DNA of 8,925 nt from an uncultured Bacteroidales bacterium. GTDB lineage: Bacteria; Bacteroidota; Bacteroidia; Bacteroidales; UBA4417. Below are positions 1 to 7,397 of the stretch, one piece after another; positions within the stretch are counted from its first letter, which is position 1; every line of letters begins with the position of its first letter. Below the pieces are notes generated by a model, which was given only the letters and a program-made list of their open reading frames with translations, ran no database searches and had not been told where the DNA came from. The DNA lies in the NCBI GenBank assembly GCA_937965665.1, contig CALCJE010000355.1, positions 1-8,925 of the forward strand, written 5' to 3'. Position numbers and translations under genes: made by a program.

Positions 1-2472
1 ATTTATGTGGTCGACGGGGTTATACTCGACAATATCTCTTTCCTCAACAGTGCCGATATTGCATCCATGGAAGTATTAAAAGATGCTTCGGCTACATCCA
101 TGTACGGATCCAGAGGATCGAACGGGGTAATCCTGATCACAACCAAAAGCGGGTCAACCAATGTTGAAAAAACAAATTTCAGCTATTCGGGCGAGTACAG
201 TATTCAATCGCTATCAAAAAAGATTGACCTGCTCAATGGCAAGGAATTTGCAACCATTGCCAACGAAATTCCAGGCGATCCCAGCTATAATAATGTAGAT
301 GCTGTGCCGAATACCGACTGGCAGGACCTGATTTTCCAGACTGCCCCGATTAACAATCACCAGATTTCGGCCTGGGGCGCAACAAAAAAGACATCATATT
401 ATATCGGTATAGGTTATTTTAACCAGAAAGGTATTATTGACAAATCAGGTTACGAGCGTGTAACGCTAAAACTCAATAATACTTACCTGCTGACTGATCA
501 TTTGAAACTTGGCAATAACATTACCATTGCTCCTTACAAACAACAAAACGAACCGGGTGTGGTCTTTCAGGCATACAGGGCATGGCCTACACTGGAGCCA
601 TACAGGGCTGATGGATCATTTGCGGGAGTCCAGGGTGTTGGTAACCCGCTTGCCAGCATTGAGTACAACAATAGTTTTAATAAAGGAATCAGGGCTGTAG
701 GCAATATGTTCCTTGAGGCTACATTTCTGAAAAGTTTTGTTGCGAAAACCAGTTTTGGTATTGATGCAGGATATAATAAATCAGAGTCGTTCTCACCTGC
801 TTATACAGTGCTGTATTATGATGGTACGGAATCCATGCAGAAGCATTCGAAAAGCAGTCTTTTTAAGGGATCGTCCGAAAACATAACATGGCTTTGGGAA
901 AACACCCTGAACTATAACAAAACCTTCGACAAGCATGCCATTAATGCGGTTGGTGGGTTCACCATGCAAAATTCAAATTCCGAGTATTTTAATGCTTCAG
1001 GCGAAGATATTATCAGGGATGCAAGCGATTTCTGGTATCTGCAATACAACAATATCACCGGCAGTGGTATAAATGGCAGCTTAAGCAATGGCGTTGATGC
1101 CGGGCTGTATTATTCCATGATTTCGTACCTGGCCAGGGCCAATTATACCTACGACGATAAATACATTTTCACGGCAACTTTCAGGCGCGATGGTTCGTCA
1201 AAATTTTCGTCCGAAAACAGGTGGAGTATGTTCCCATCACTGGCTGCCGGCTGGAATATCAGCAACGAATCGTTTATGAAAAACCTGACCCAGATATCAA
1301 AGCTGAAACTTCGCGCAAGCTGGGGTAAAATAGGTAACGAAAAAATAGATTATTCGAACAGGTTTTCACTAACCCAGGATAATGTAGCTGTTTTTGGAAT
1401 TGGCGACATTTTGTACCCGGGTGTTACCTATGCAAAAAGCGGCAACCCCGACCTGAAGTGGGAAGTGACCAGTCAAACAGACGTTGGATTGGAGATAGGC
1501 GCATTTAAGGACAGGCTTACAGCCGAATTTGACTACTACCACCGTGTTACCAACGACATTTTGGTTGAGTTGTCGACACCCGGCTACCTGGGCAACGGAC
1601 AAGGGCAAAAGATCCGCTACAACGCCGGTGAAGTGATGAACAGCGGATTTGAAGCAAACATAAGCTGGAGAGACAAAATAGGAGAAGTGGGCTACAATAT
1701 TGGATTCCTGGCCTCGACCATACACAACGAAGTACTCAGCGTTGGTGGCAGCAGCGGTATTGATTCACTGCTTTATGGCGGCGACGTGAAAGGCTTTTTA
1801 ACCCAAAGCCGCGAAGGCTTACCCATTGGTGCATTTTACGGTTATAAGACCGACGGAATATTCCAAAACCAGGCTGAACTGAATGCCTATCCTCATACCA
1901 GTGATGCAGGTGTTGGTGATCTGCGCCGTGTGGATGTAAACGGAGATAAGATAATTAACGATTTGGATCGTACTTACATCGGTTCACCCATACCAAAGTT
2001 TATCCTCGGGTTAAATGCTGAGATCACCTACAAACACTTTGATTTTTCATTCAGCCTTCAGGCACAAACCGGAAATAAAATATACAATGCCAAAGAATTT
2101 ATCAGGCCCGATGCTTATAATTTTGAACAGCATGTGATGGATCGGTGGACCGGCGAAGGTACCAGTAATTCCGAGCCACGTGCAAGCTTTGGAGGGTATA
2201 ATTATATCCCATCCGATAAGTTTATTCAGGATGGCTCCTTCATGCGATTGCGAAGCCTGGTATTAGGCTATACCCTTCCTGAAGCTTTGAGCACCAAACT
2301 TCACATGCAGCAATTCAGGGTATATGTGAAAGGGAACAACATCTACACACTCACCAAATACACAGGTTATACACCTGAAATCGGCAGCGGTGATGTTCTT
2401 TCGAATGGCATAGATACAGGTATTTATCCTGTAAGTTCGGTATATTCCTTTGGTGTAAATTTAACATTTTAG
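1..2472 (+). CDS. SusC-family TonB-dependent outer-membrane transporter, 5'-truncated by the window edge
   Basis: This is the C-terminal ~823 residues of a SusC/RagA transporter, which imports oligosaccharides across the outer membrane using TonB energy. The frame is open from base 1 and opens with Ile-Tyr-Val-Val-Asp-Gly-Val, the usual SusC plug motif, so the true start lies upstream. The missing part should be the signal peptide, the carboxypeptidase-regulatory-like domain and the start of the plug, about 200 residues by family norms. Seen here: the plug hallmark (residues ~23-51, including EVLKDASAT and YGSRGSNGV), then the beta-barrel. A DVNGD segment at residues 645-649 followed by a DRTYIGSPIPKF stretch is a common SusC loop. 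The protein ends in alternating aromatic residues with a terminal Phe, as outer-membrane barrels do. It lies 5 bases upstream of susD, so the two are certainly co-transcribed. Substrate cannot be read from the barrel; it is inferred from the enzymes downstream. Confidence 0.96.
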   Translation: MYVVDGVILDNISFLNSADIASMEVLKDASATSMYGSRGSNGVILITTKSGSTNVEKTNFSYSGEYSIQSLSKKIDLLNGKEFATIANEIPGDPSYNNVDAVPNTDWQDLIFQTAPINNHQISAWGATKKTSYYIGIGYFNQKGIIDKSGYERVTLKLNNTYLLTDHLKLGNNITIAPYKQQNEPGVVFQAYRAWPTLEPYRADGSFAGVQGVGNPLASIEYNNSFNKGIRAVGNMFLEATFLKSFVAKTSFGIDAGYNKSESFSPAYTVLYYDGTESMQKHSKSSLFKGSSENITWLWENTLNYNKTFDKHAINAVGGFTMQNSNSEYFNASGEDIIRDASDFWYLQYNNITGSGINGSLSNGVDAGLYYSMISYLARANYTYDDKYIFTATFRRDGSSKFSSENRWSMFPSLAAGWNISNESFMKNLTQISKLKLRASWGKIGNEKIDYSNRFSLTQDNVAVFGIGDILYPGVTYAKSGNPDLKWEVTSQTDVGLEIGAFKDRLTAEFDYYHRVTNDILVELSTPGYLGNGQGQKIRYNAGEVMNSGFEANISWRDKIGEVGYNIGFLASTIHNEVLSVGGSSGIDSLLYGGDVKGFLTQSREGLPIGAFYGYKTDGIFQNQAELNAYPHTSDAGVGDLRRVDVNGDKIINDLDRTYIGSPIPKFILGLNAEITYKHFDFSFSLQAQTGNKIYNAKEFIRPDAYNFEQHVMDRWTGEGTSNSEPRASFGGYNYIPSDKFIQDGSFMRLRSLVLGYTLPEALSTKLHMQQFRVYVKGNNIYTLTKYTGYTPEIGSGDVLSNGIDTGIYPVSSVYSFGVNLTF

Positions 2473-2477
2473 CAGCC

Positions 2478-3962
2478 ATGAAAAACATACATAAAATATA
2501 TTTGTCAGCATTTGTAGTGCTTTTGTTTGTGCTCGCAGGTTGTGAATCATTCCTGGATAAAGAGCCCCAGGGTGCATTAACCCAAACCACTTTCCCCACT
2601 TCTGCAACCGATGCCTTGCTTGCAGTAAATGCAACTTACGGAACCATGCTTGATGTAAGTTTCCATTCAGGCACATTTCCTATCCTTGATATCATGTCCG
2701 ACGATGCCCGCAAGGGGAGTAATCCAACCGACCAGTCGGCCGAAATTGGCCCCTACGATAATTTTACCTTTACCAAAACCGGTAACGAACTTAAATCGTG
2801 GTGGGCAACACTCTACATGGGCATTAAAAGAGCCAATGTAGTGATTGAAAAAGTACCGGCCATTGATATGGATGCCACTTTGCGCGACCGGTATATTGCT
2901 GAAGCCAAATTTCTGCGTGCACTTTTCTATTTCGACCTGGTACGTGCCTGGGGCGATGTTCCTTTGATACTCACCACTAATCCGTCCAATAACCTGGTCA
3001 GATCGCCTAAAGCCGATGTTTACAAACAGATTAAAGAAGATCTGCTTGCGGCAATAACCGGTCTGGATGAAAGGAACGCACAACCCAACGCTGAACTCGG
3101 AAGAGCTACCAAAGGCTCGGCAAAAGCTTTGCTGGCAAAGGTTTACTTATTTGATGGCGATTTTGTAAATGCCGAAAAATATGCACTGGAAGTGATCAAT
3201 TCAAAACAATATGGATTGGAACCCCTGTTTATAAATGCCAGCAGTGTAGATGGCGAACATGGTATTGAGTCTGTTTTCGAAATCGGAGCCATAGGCCTGG
3301 AAGCCGCTGGTGGCGATCAATATGCAAATGTGCAGGGCGTGAGGGGAACGCCAAACCGGGGCTGGGGATTTAACCGGCCGACACCAAATCTCAGGGCATC
3401 GTTCGAGGAAGGTGATCCACGGATGAAAGGAACCATCATCGACCTGGGTGATGTAATTGACGGCATCATCATCCTTGGTGATGGCACTACACCGGATGTT
3501 ACCAAGGACAATGAAGGCAATATTCTTGAAACAGAATGTTATAACCGGAAAGTCTGGACACCGGGAAATAATGTTGCCACTCAATTCGGGCATAACAGGA
3601 GAATAATCCGGTATGCCGATGTGCTGCTGATTGCTGCCGAAGCATTGAACGAAAACAATAAACCGGGGGATGCGTTGATTTACCTGAATAAGGTAAGGGA
3701 ACGTGCACGCCAGGGTAACAATGCAATTTTACCCGACATAACAACTACGGAAAAAAATGCACTCCGAAATATAATTCTCAACGAGAGGCGCCATGAACTG
3801 GCAATGGAAGGTCATAGGTTCTGGGACCTGGTGCGTACCAATAAAGCTGCCGAAGTCCTGGGTCCTTTAGGTTTTGTAACAGGTAAAAATGAGCTCCTGC
3901 CCATACCTCAAAGTGAAATTGATATTTCACAAGGCACATTAAAGCAAAATCCCAATTGGTAA
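2478..3962 (+). CDS. SusD/RagB-family glycan-binding outer-membrane lipoprotein
   Basis: This is the partner of the upstream SusC: a surface lipoprotein that forms the lid of the SusC barrel and binds incoming glycan. The 494 residues start with a lipoprotein signal peptide (basic Lys-rich start, hydrophobic core, lipobox LAGC, lipidated Cys22). The family's N-terminal signature FLDKEPQG follows directly. The helical TPR-like core has the typical EAKFLRALFYFDLVRAWGDVP segment split across residues ~142-162 (Trp158-Gly-Asp160). The C-terminal family motif starts at Asn435 (NERRHELAMEGHRFWDLVR, residues 435-453), and the protein ends in the usual QNPNW-like tail. Length is normal for the family. 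The chosen ATG follows a 5-base gap after susC and gives an intact signal peptide. No frameshift is visible. SusD sequence alone does not reveal the ligand. Confidence 0.96.
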   Translation: MKNIHKIYLSAFVVLLFVLAGCESFLDKEPQGALTQTTFPTSATDALLAVNATYGTMLDVSFHSGTFPILDIMSDDARKGSNPTDQSAEIGPYDNFTFTKTGNELKSWWATLYMGIKRANVVIEKVPAIDMDATLRDRYIAEAKFLRALFYFDLVRAWGDVPLILTTNPSNNLVRSPKADVYKQIKEDLLAAITGLDERNAQPNAELGRATKGSAKALLAKVYLFDGDFVNAEKYALEVINSKQYGLEPLFINASSVDGEHGIESVFEIGAIGLEAAGGDQYANVQGVRGTPNRGWGFNRPTPNLRASFEEGDPRMKGTIIDLGDVIDGIIILGDGTTPDVTKDNEGNILETECYNRKVWTPGNNVATQFGHNRRIIRYADVLLIAAEALNENNKPGDALIYLNKVRERARQGNNAILPDITTTEKNALRNIILNERRHELAMEGHRFWDLVRTNKAAEVLGPLGFVTGKNELLPIPQSEIDISQGTLKQNPNW

Positions 3963-4004
3963 ATTACAGTTTAATTAAATGTTAACCCTTAAATCAACCA
4001 AATT

Positions 4005-5261
4005 ATGAAAAACAAATTAATGTATGTAAGCACAATTCTCCTGGCCGGTGTATTACTGCTGGGAAACAGTGGATGTAAAAAAGATGAGCCTGCGGCACTT
4101 TCACTCGTAGCACTAACAGCTGGAAGTATTGATCTGAACGGAGCTGTGGCAGCAAACACGGTTCCAACCAATCCTACCATCGTAGCCGAATTTACAACTG
4201 ATGTTGATCCGGCAACCGCTACCAGTGCCAATATTACAATGACAAGGGACTACGATAATGCAAATGTTGCCCTCACAATTACCACATCAGCAAATAAGAT
4301 TACGATTGTGCCCACCGAAGCATTGGCCAGTGGTGCATTATTTAAACTCAATTTCAGCGCAGGGCTCAAATCAACCGAAGATCAGTTCCTTACAGCTACA
4401 AGCAGGAATTTTACCACCATTGGAACCTTCGCTCCATCAGGTATGATTGCATATTGGAACTTTGAAGACAATTCAAACGATGTTGTGGGAGCTTTCGATC
4501 CAGCATCAGGTGCTATTAAAGACATAACTTACACTGCATCACGCAATTCAGCTGCAGGCAAAGCAGCAACTTTTAACGGCACAACCAGTCTGATAGAAGT
4601 ACCTAACGGTGACCAACTGATGAATACACACGACTTTACACTCAGTTTTTGGGTAAAAGCTGTTTCAACAGATAAAACCAGCGGACATTTTGTAATGGGT
4701 CTGGGTGGATGGAATGGTTTCCAGTTTGAAATATTCGGAGCCTATGATGGTTGCAAACTTGCAGCTCAATACGACCTGGGCACAACAACTGCGTCAGAAG
4801 ATCTTTGGTTCAATGGAGCAGCAACAGGTTCTACCAAAGATAATGGTGGATGGCAGGGATGGACTTATTGCAAAGACCTCACCGGATCAGGCGGACTTGC
4901 ATTCCTGATAAAAGATAAATGGGCTAATATTGTTTGTGTTTACAACAGTACGACCAAGGTTGGAAACATGTACATTAACGGCGTATTGATGAAATCACAG
5001 GATTTCAACCTGTGGCCCACAGCTGATGCAAAAAGAGGAGCAGTTGGCTTGAAATATGCCGGCGGAGCAGCAGGAAATCAACTTGCTTTCGGATTTATTC
5101 AAGGCAGCACCAATCGCACTATATCAGATGCCTGGGCTGATCCAACTAATGCTGACCCAACCTTGAACCATTTTAAAGGACAGCTTGATGATGTTAGAAT
5201 ATACCACAAAGCTTTATCTGCAAATGAAATTGATCTGATGTACAAATCTGAAAAACCTTAA
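4005..5261 (+). CDS. LamG/ConA-like lectin lipoprotein with N-terminal Ig-like (Big_5) module, probable surface glycan-binding protein
   Basis: This 418-residue lipoprotein sits directly after susD, the slot normally held by SusE/F-like surface glycan-binding proteins. The signal peptide ends at SGC, with Cys24 lipidated. The following KKDE is acidic/lysine-rich, like the surface-export signal of Bacteroidota lipoproteins. Residues ~33-145 resemble a Big_5/SbsA Ig-like module (a TNPTIVAEFTTDVD core ending in FTT). From Met147 (IAYWNFEDN) to the end is a LamG/concanavalin-like lectin domain; its closing strand is LDDVRIYHKALSANEI (residues 394-409). The lectin half is long (~270 residues). It carries an aromatic- and Gly-rich segment with Cys250 and Cys289, plus a third cysteine, Cys311. 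No catalytic motif is evident, so binding is the likely role, though some ConA-like folds are enzymes. It is 42 bases from susD and is followed by a terminator. Confidence 0.87.
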   Translation: MKNKLMYVSTILLAGVLLLGNSGCKKDEPAALSLVALTAGSIDLNGAVAANTVPTNPTIVAEFTTDVDPATATSANITMTRDYDNANVALTITTSANKITIVPTEALASGALFKLNFSAGLKSTEDQFLTATSRNFTTIGTFAPSGMIAYWNFEDNSNDVVGAFDPASGAIKDITYTASRNSAAGKAATFNGTTSLIEVPNGDQLMNTHDFTLSFWVKAVSTDKTSGHFVMGLGGWNGFQFEIFGAYDGCKLAAQYDLGTTTASEDLWFNGAATGSTKDNGGWQGWTYCKDLTGSGGLAFLIKDKWANIVCVYNSTTKVGNMYINGVLMKSQDFNLWPTADAKRGAVGLKYAGGAAGNQLAFGFIQGSTNRTISDAWADPTNADPTLNHFKGQLDDVRIYHKALSANEIDLMYKSEKP

Positions 5262-5281
5262 TGATGGTTAGTTGGTAGTAC

Positions 5282-5321
5282 AAGGGAGGGCATTGGGATT
5301 TCCTGATCCCTCCTTTTTTTT
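5282..5321 (+). terminator. Rho-independent terminator between the LamG gene and the first glycosidase gene
   Basis: GGAGGG at 5285-5290 pairs perfectly with CCCTCC at 5308-5313. It can be extended by a G-U pair and A-U pairs into the T-run. Eight Ts follow (5314-5321). An alternative inner hairpin (GGGAT 5295-5299 with ATCCC 5306-5310, loop of 6) competes for the same CCC. The element is on the coding strand, 20 bases after the LamG stop, so it probably ends or attenuates the susC-susD-lamG transcript ahead of the enzyme genes. Structure and T-run are seen directly; efficiency is inferred. Confidence 0.8.
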
Positions 5322-5341
5322 AAATTTTAATAAAAAGAGAA

Positions 5342-7315
5342 ATGAAGACCAGGATTATAATACCCGCAATATTTGCCTTAATGGTTTCGCTAACCATTTC
5401 ATGCAAGAAAGATAATCCTGTTGTAACGGGTACTTTACAAATTACAACATGCACTGCCGGGGATGAAACGCTTAAATACCCCGATGTTTCAACCGGGATA
5501 GCAAATGATGCCGATCTCACTATAACTTTTTCTTCTTCCGTTGATACCAGCTCAGCAAAAAACTGCATCACCTTAAAACGCCCTGACAATACCGTTGTTC
5601 CAGCGAGGATAACGTTTAAAGACAATATGACCAGCCTGGTAGTTAACCCTGTGGATGTACTGGCAAATCTTACCAATTATAAATTAGCGGTATCATCAGC
5701 ACTTAAAGGCGCTAAAGGAGAAACTTTTGCCGGCATCGAATACACTTTTACCACTGCCAATGGTGCTTTTATCGTTAAAACGATTACAATTAACAAACAG
5801 AATTTTATGCCTCCTGCCAAAGGCAACAATATCAAATTGAATGATTTAAATATCGTTATTGAATTTTCATCGGCACCTGATCCTGTTAATATTAAATCAT
5901 ACTTCCTGCTTTCGGGTAATCCCGTTTTTGATGTAACCATTGCAGGCGATGGCAATACCGTTCAGTTACATAATCCTGGTGTTTTATCAGGATATACAAA
6001 TTATTACTTTACAATTTCATCCGATTTGAAAGCTAAAAACGGTTATACTTTCGATGGCTTCACAAACTCATTTTACACGGCACTGGATTCGACCCTCAAA
6101 TTCCCCGAAATCAGTGACGATGAACTTTTAACACTGGTGCAGCGCCAGACATTCAAATATTTCTACGATTTCGCACATCCTGCAAGTGGCATGGCACGTG
6201 AACGCAATTCGTCGGGTAATACGGTTACCACAGGGGGGTCAGGTTTCGGGGTGATGGCTCTGATAGTAGGTATGGAACGGGGTTTTATCACGCAAAGCCA
6301 GGGCCTGGCACATTTGACCAAAATAGTATCCTTCCTCGAAAAAGCAGATCGTTTTCATGGTGCATGGCCACACTGGATTGACGGGAATACCGGTAAAGTA
6401 ATTCCTTTCAGCACCAAGGACAATGGCGGCGACCTGGTTGAAACTGCTTTTATGGCCCAGGGACTGATTGCCATGCGGCAATACTTGAAACCATCAGTTC
6501 CTGAAGAAAAAAGCCTCATCGACCGCATTAACGTGTTGTTTAACGGCATTGAATGGGACTGGTACACGCGTGGAGGACAAAATGTAATGTACTGGCATTG
6601 GTCGCCAAACTATGGCTGGGATATGAATTTTAAACTGCAGGGATACAACGAAACACTGATCACGTACATAATGGCTGCCGCTTCGACCACGCATACAATT
6701 CCCGCTGTAGCCTACCACGAGGGATATGCCCGCAGTGGTGCGATAAAGAACGGAAAAACTTTTTACGGGTATGTATTGCCCCTGGGATACGACTATGGCG
6801 GCCCGTTATTTTTTGCACATTATTCCTTCCTCGGGCTTGACCCGCGAAAACTTTCGGACACTTACGCAAACTATTGGACACAAAACGTAAACCACTCACT
6901 CATCAACTGGAAGCACTGCGTGACCAATCCCAGCAAATATATAAATTACAATGCATCGTGCTGGGGGCTTACCGCAGGTGATATACCTTTGGGGTATGGC
7001 GTGAGTGAACCCACCAACGACAGGGGCACGATTACGCCCACAGCCGCGGTTTCGTCACTACCCTATACACCTGAACAATCGATGCAGGCCATACGCTATT
7101 TTTATTACATAGTTGGCAATAAATTGTGGGGACAATATGGCTTTTATGATGCTTTTGATGCTACAAAAAACTGGTGGGCAAATTCCTACCTGGCCATCGA
7201 CCAGGGTCCTGAAATCGTGATGATCGAAAATTACCGCACCGGCCTGGTATGGAACCTTTTTATGAGTGCCCCCGAAGTACAGTCAGGGCTTACGAAATTG
7301 GGCTTCACCTATTAG
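5342..7315 (+). CDS. GH144-like endo-beta-1,2-glucanase (PF10091) lipoprotein with two N-terminal Ig-like modules
   Basis: This is a probable secreted endo-glucanase of 657 residues. The signal peptide ends TISC (Cys21); the following KKDN resembles a surface-export signal, so it is likely displayed outside the cell. Residues ~28-140 and ~141-248 are two Big_5-like Ig modules, each ending in an FTT/FYT strand. The catalytic (alpha/alpha)6 domain spans ~255-657. Motifs typical of GH144 as I know it are: NGGDLVETAF (Asp364, Glu367), WHWSPNYGW followed by GYNET (Glu437), GPLFFAHYSFLGLDP, CWGLTAGD (Cys540-Asp547), GTITPTAAVSSLPYTPE, and the C-terminal YLAIDQGPEIVMIENYRTGLVWN. The Asp-x-x-Glu pair and the later Glu match the spacing of the residues I recall as important in the Chitinophaga pinensis GH144 enzyme. 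Databases often label this fold 'glucoamylase', but nothing here suggests alpha-glucan. The start is preceded by an A-rich leader after the terminator. Activity is inferred from family. Confidence 0.82.
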   Translation: MKTRIIIPAIFALMVSLTISCKKDNPVVTGTLQITTCTAGDETLKYPDVSTGIANDADLTITFSSSVDTSSAKNCITLKRPDNTVVPARITFKDNMTSLVVNPVDVLANLTNYKLAVSSALKGAKGETFAGIEYTFTTANGAFIVKTITINKQNFMPPAKGNNIKLNDLNIVIEFSSAPDPVNIKSYFLLSGNPVFDVTIAGDGNTVQLHNPGVLSGYTNYYFTISSDLKAKNGYTFDGFTNSFYTALDSTLKFPEISDDELLTLVQRQTFKYFYDFAHPASGMARERNSSGNTVTTGGSGFGVMALIVGMERGFITQSQGLAHLTKIVSFLEKADRFHGAWPHWIDGNTGKVIPFSTKDNGGDLVETAFMAQGLIAMRQYLKPSVPEEKSLIDRINVLFNGIEWDWYTRGGQNVMYWHWSPNYGWDMNFKLQGYNETLITYIMAAASTTHTIPAVAYHEGYARSGAIKNGKTFYGYVLPLGYDYGGPLFFAHYSFLGLDPRKLSDTYANYWTQNVNHSLINWKHCVTNPSKYINYNASCWGLTAGDIPLGYGVSEPTNDRGTITPTAAVSSLPYTPEQSMQAIRYFYYIVGNKLWGQYGFYDAFDATKNWWANSYLAIDQGPEIVMIENYRTGLVWNLFMSAPEVQSGLTKLGFTY

Positions 7316-7397
7316 ACACCTCAATAAAACCTGCATTTAGCCGCGAGGATCATATAAACCTGTAATTGAGAACATTTAATCAGAAGGGCGATATATA

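Noticed and set aside
1369..1725. 118-residue open frame on the minus strand
   Set aside because: It lies wholly within the SusC coding region, has no recognisable domain and is a reverse-strand shadow. The same holds for the other minus-strand frames within susD, lamG and the two enzymes.
7..2472. GTG at base 7 as a start codon of the SusC gene
   Set aside because: The frame is open to base 1 and the GTG is the Val inside the conserved Tyr-Val-Val-Asp-Gly plug motif, so the gene is simply cut by the window edge.
3963..4004. Promoter or terminator in the susD-lamG gap
   Set aside because: The 42 bases are AT-rich with a TTTAATTAAA palindrome but no TAnnTTTG box, no GC stem and no T-run; an ordinary intra-operon spacer is likelier.
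5321..5328. TAAATTTT as a Bacteroidota -7 promoter box (TAnnTTTG) before the first enzyme
   Set aside because: It lacks the final G, overlaps the AT-rich terminator tail, and has no well-spaced TTTG upstream element.
7320..7370. Inverted repeat CTCAAT / ATTGAG between the two enzyme genes
   Set aside because: It has only six base pairs, mostly A-T, with a 39-base loop and no T-run after it; chance is the simplest explanation.
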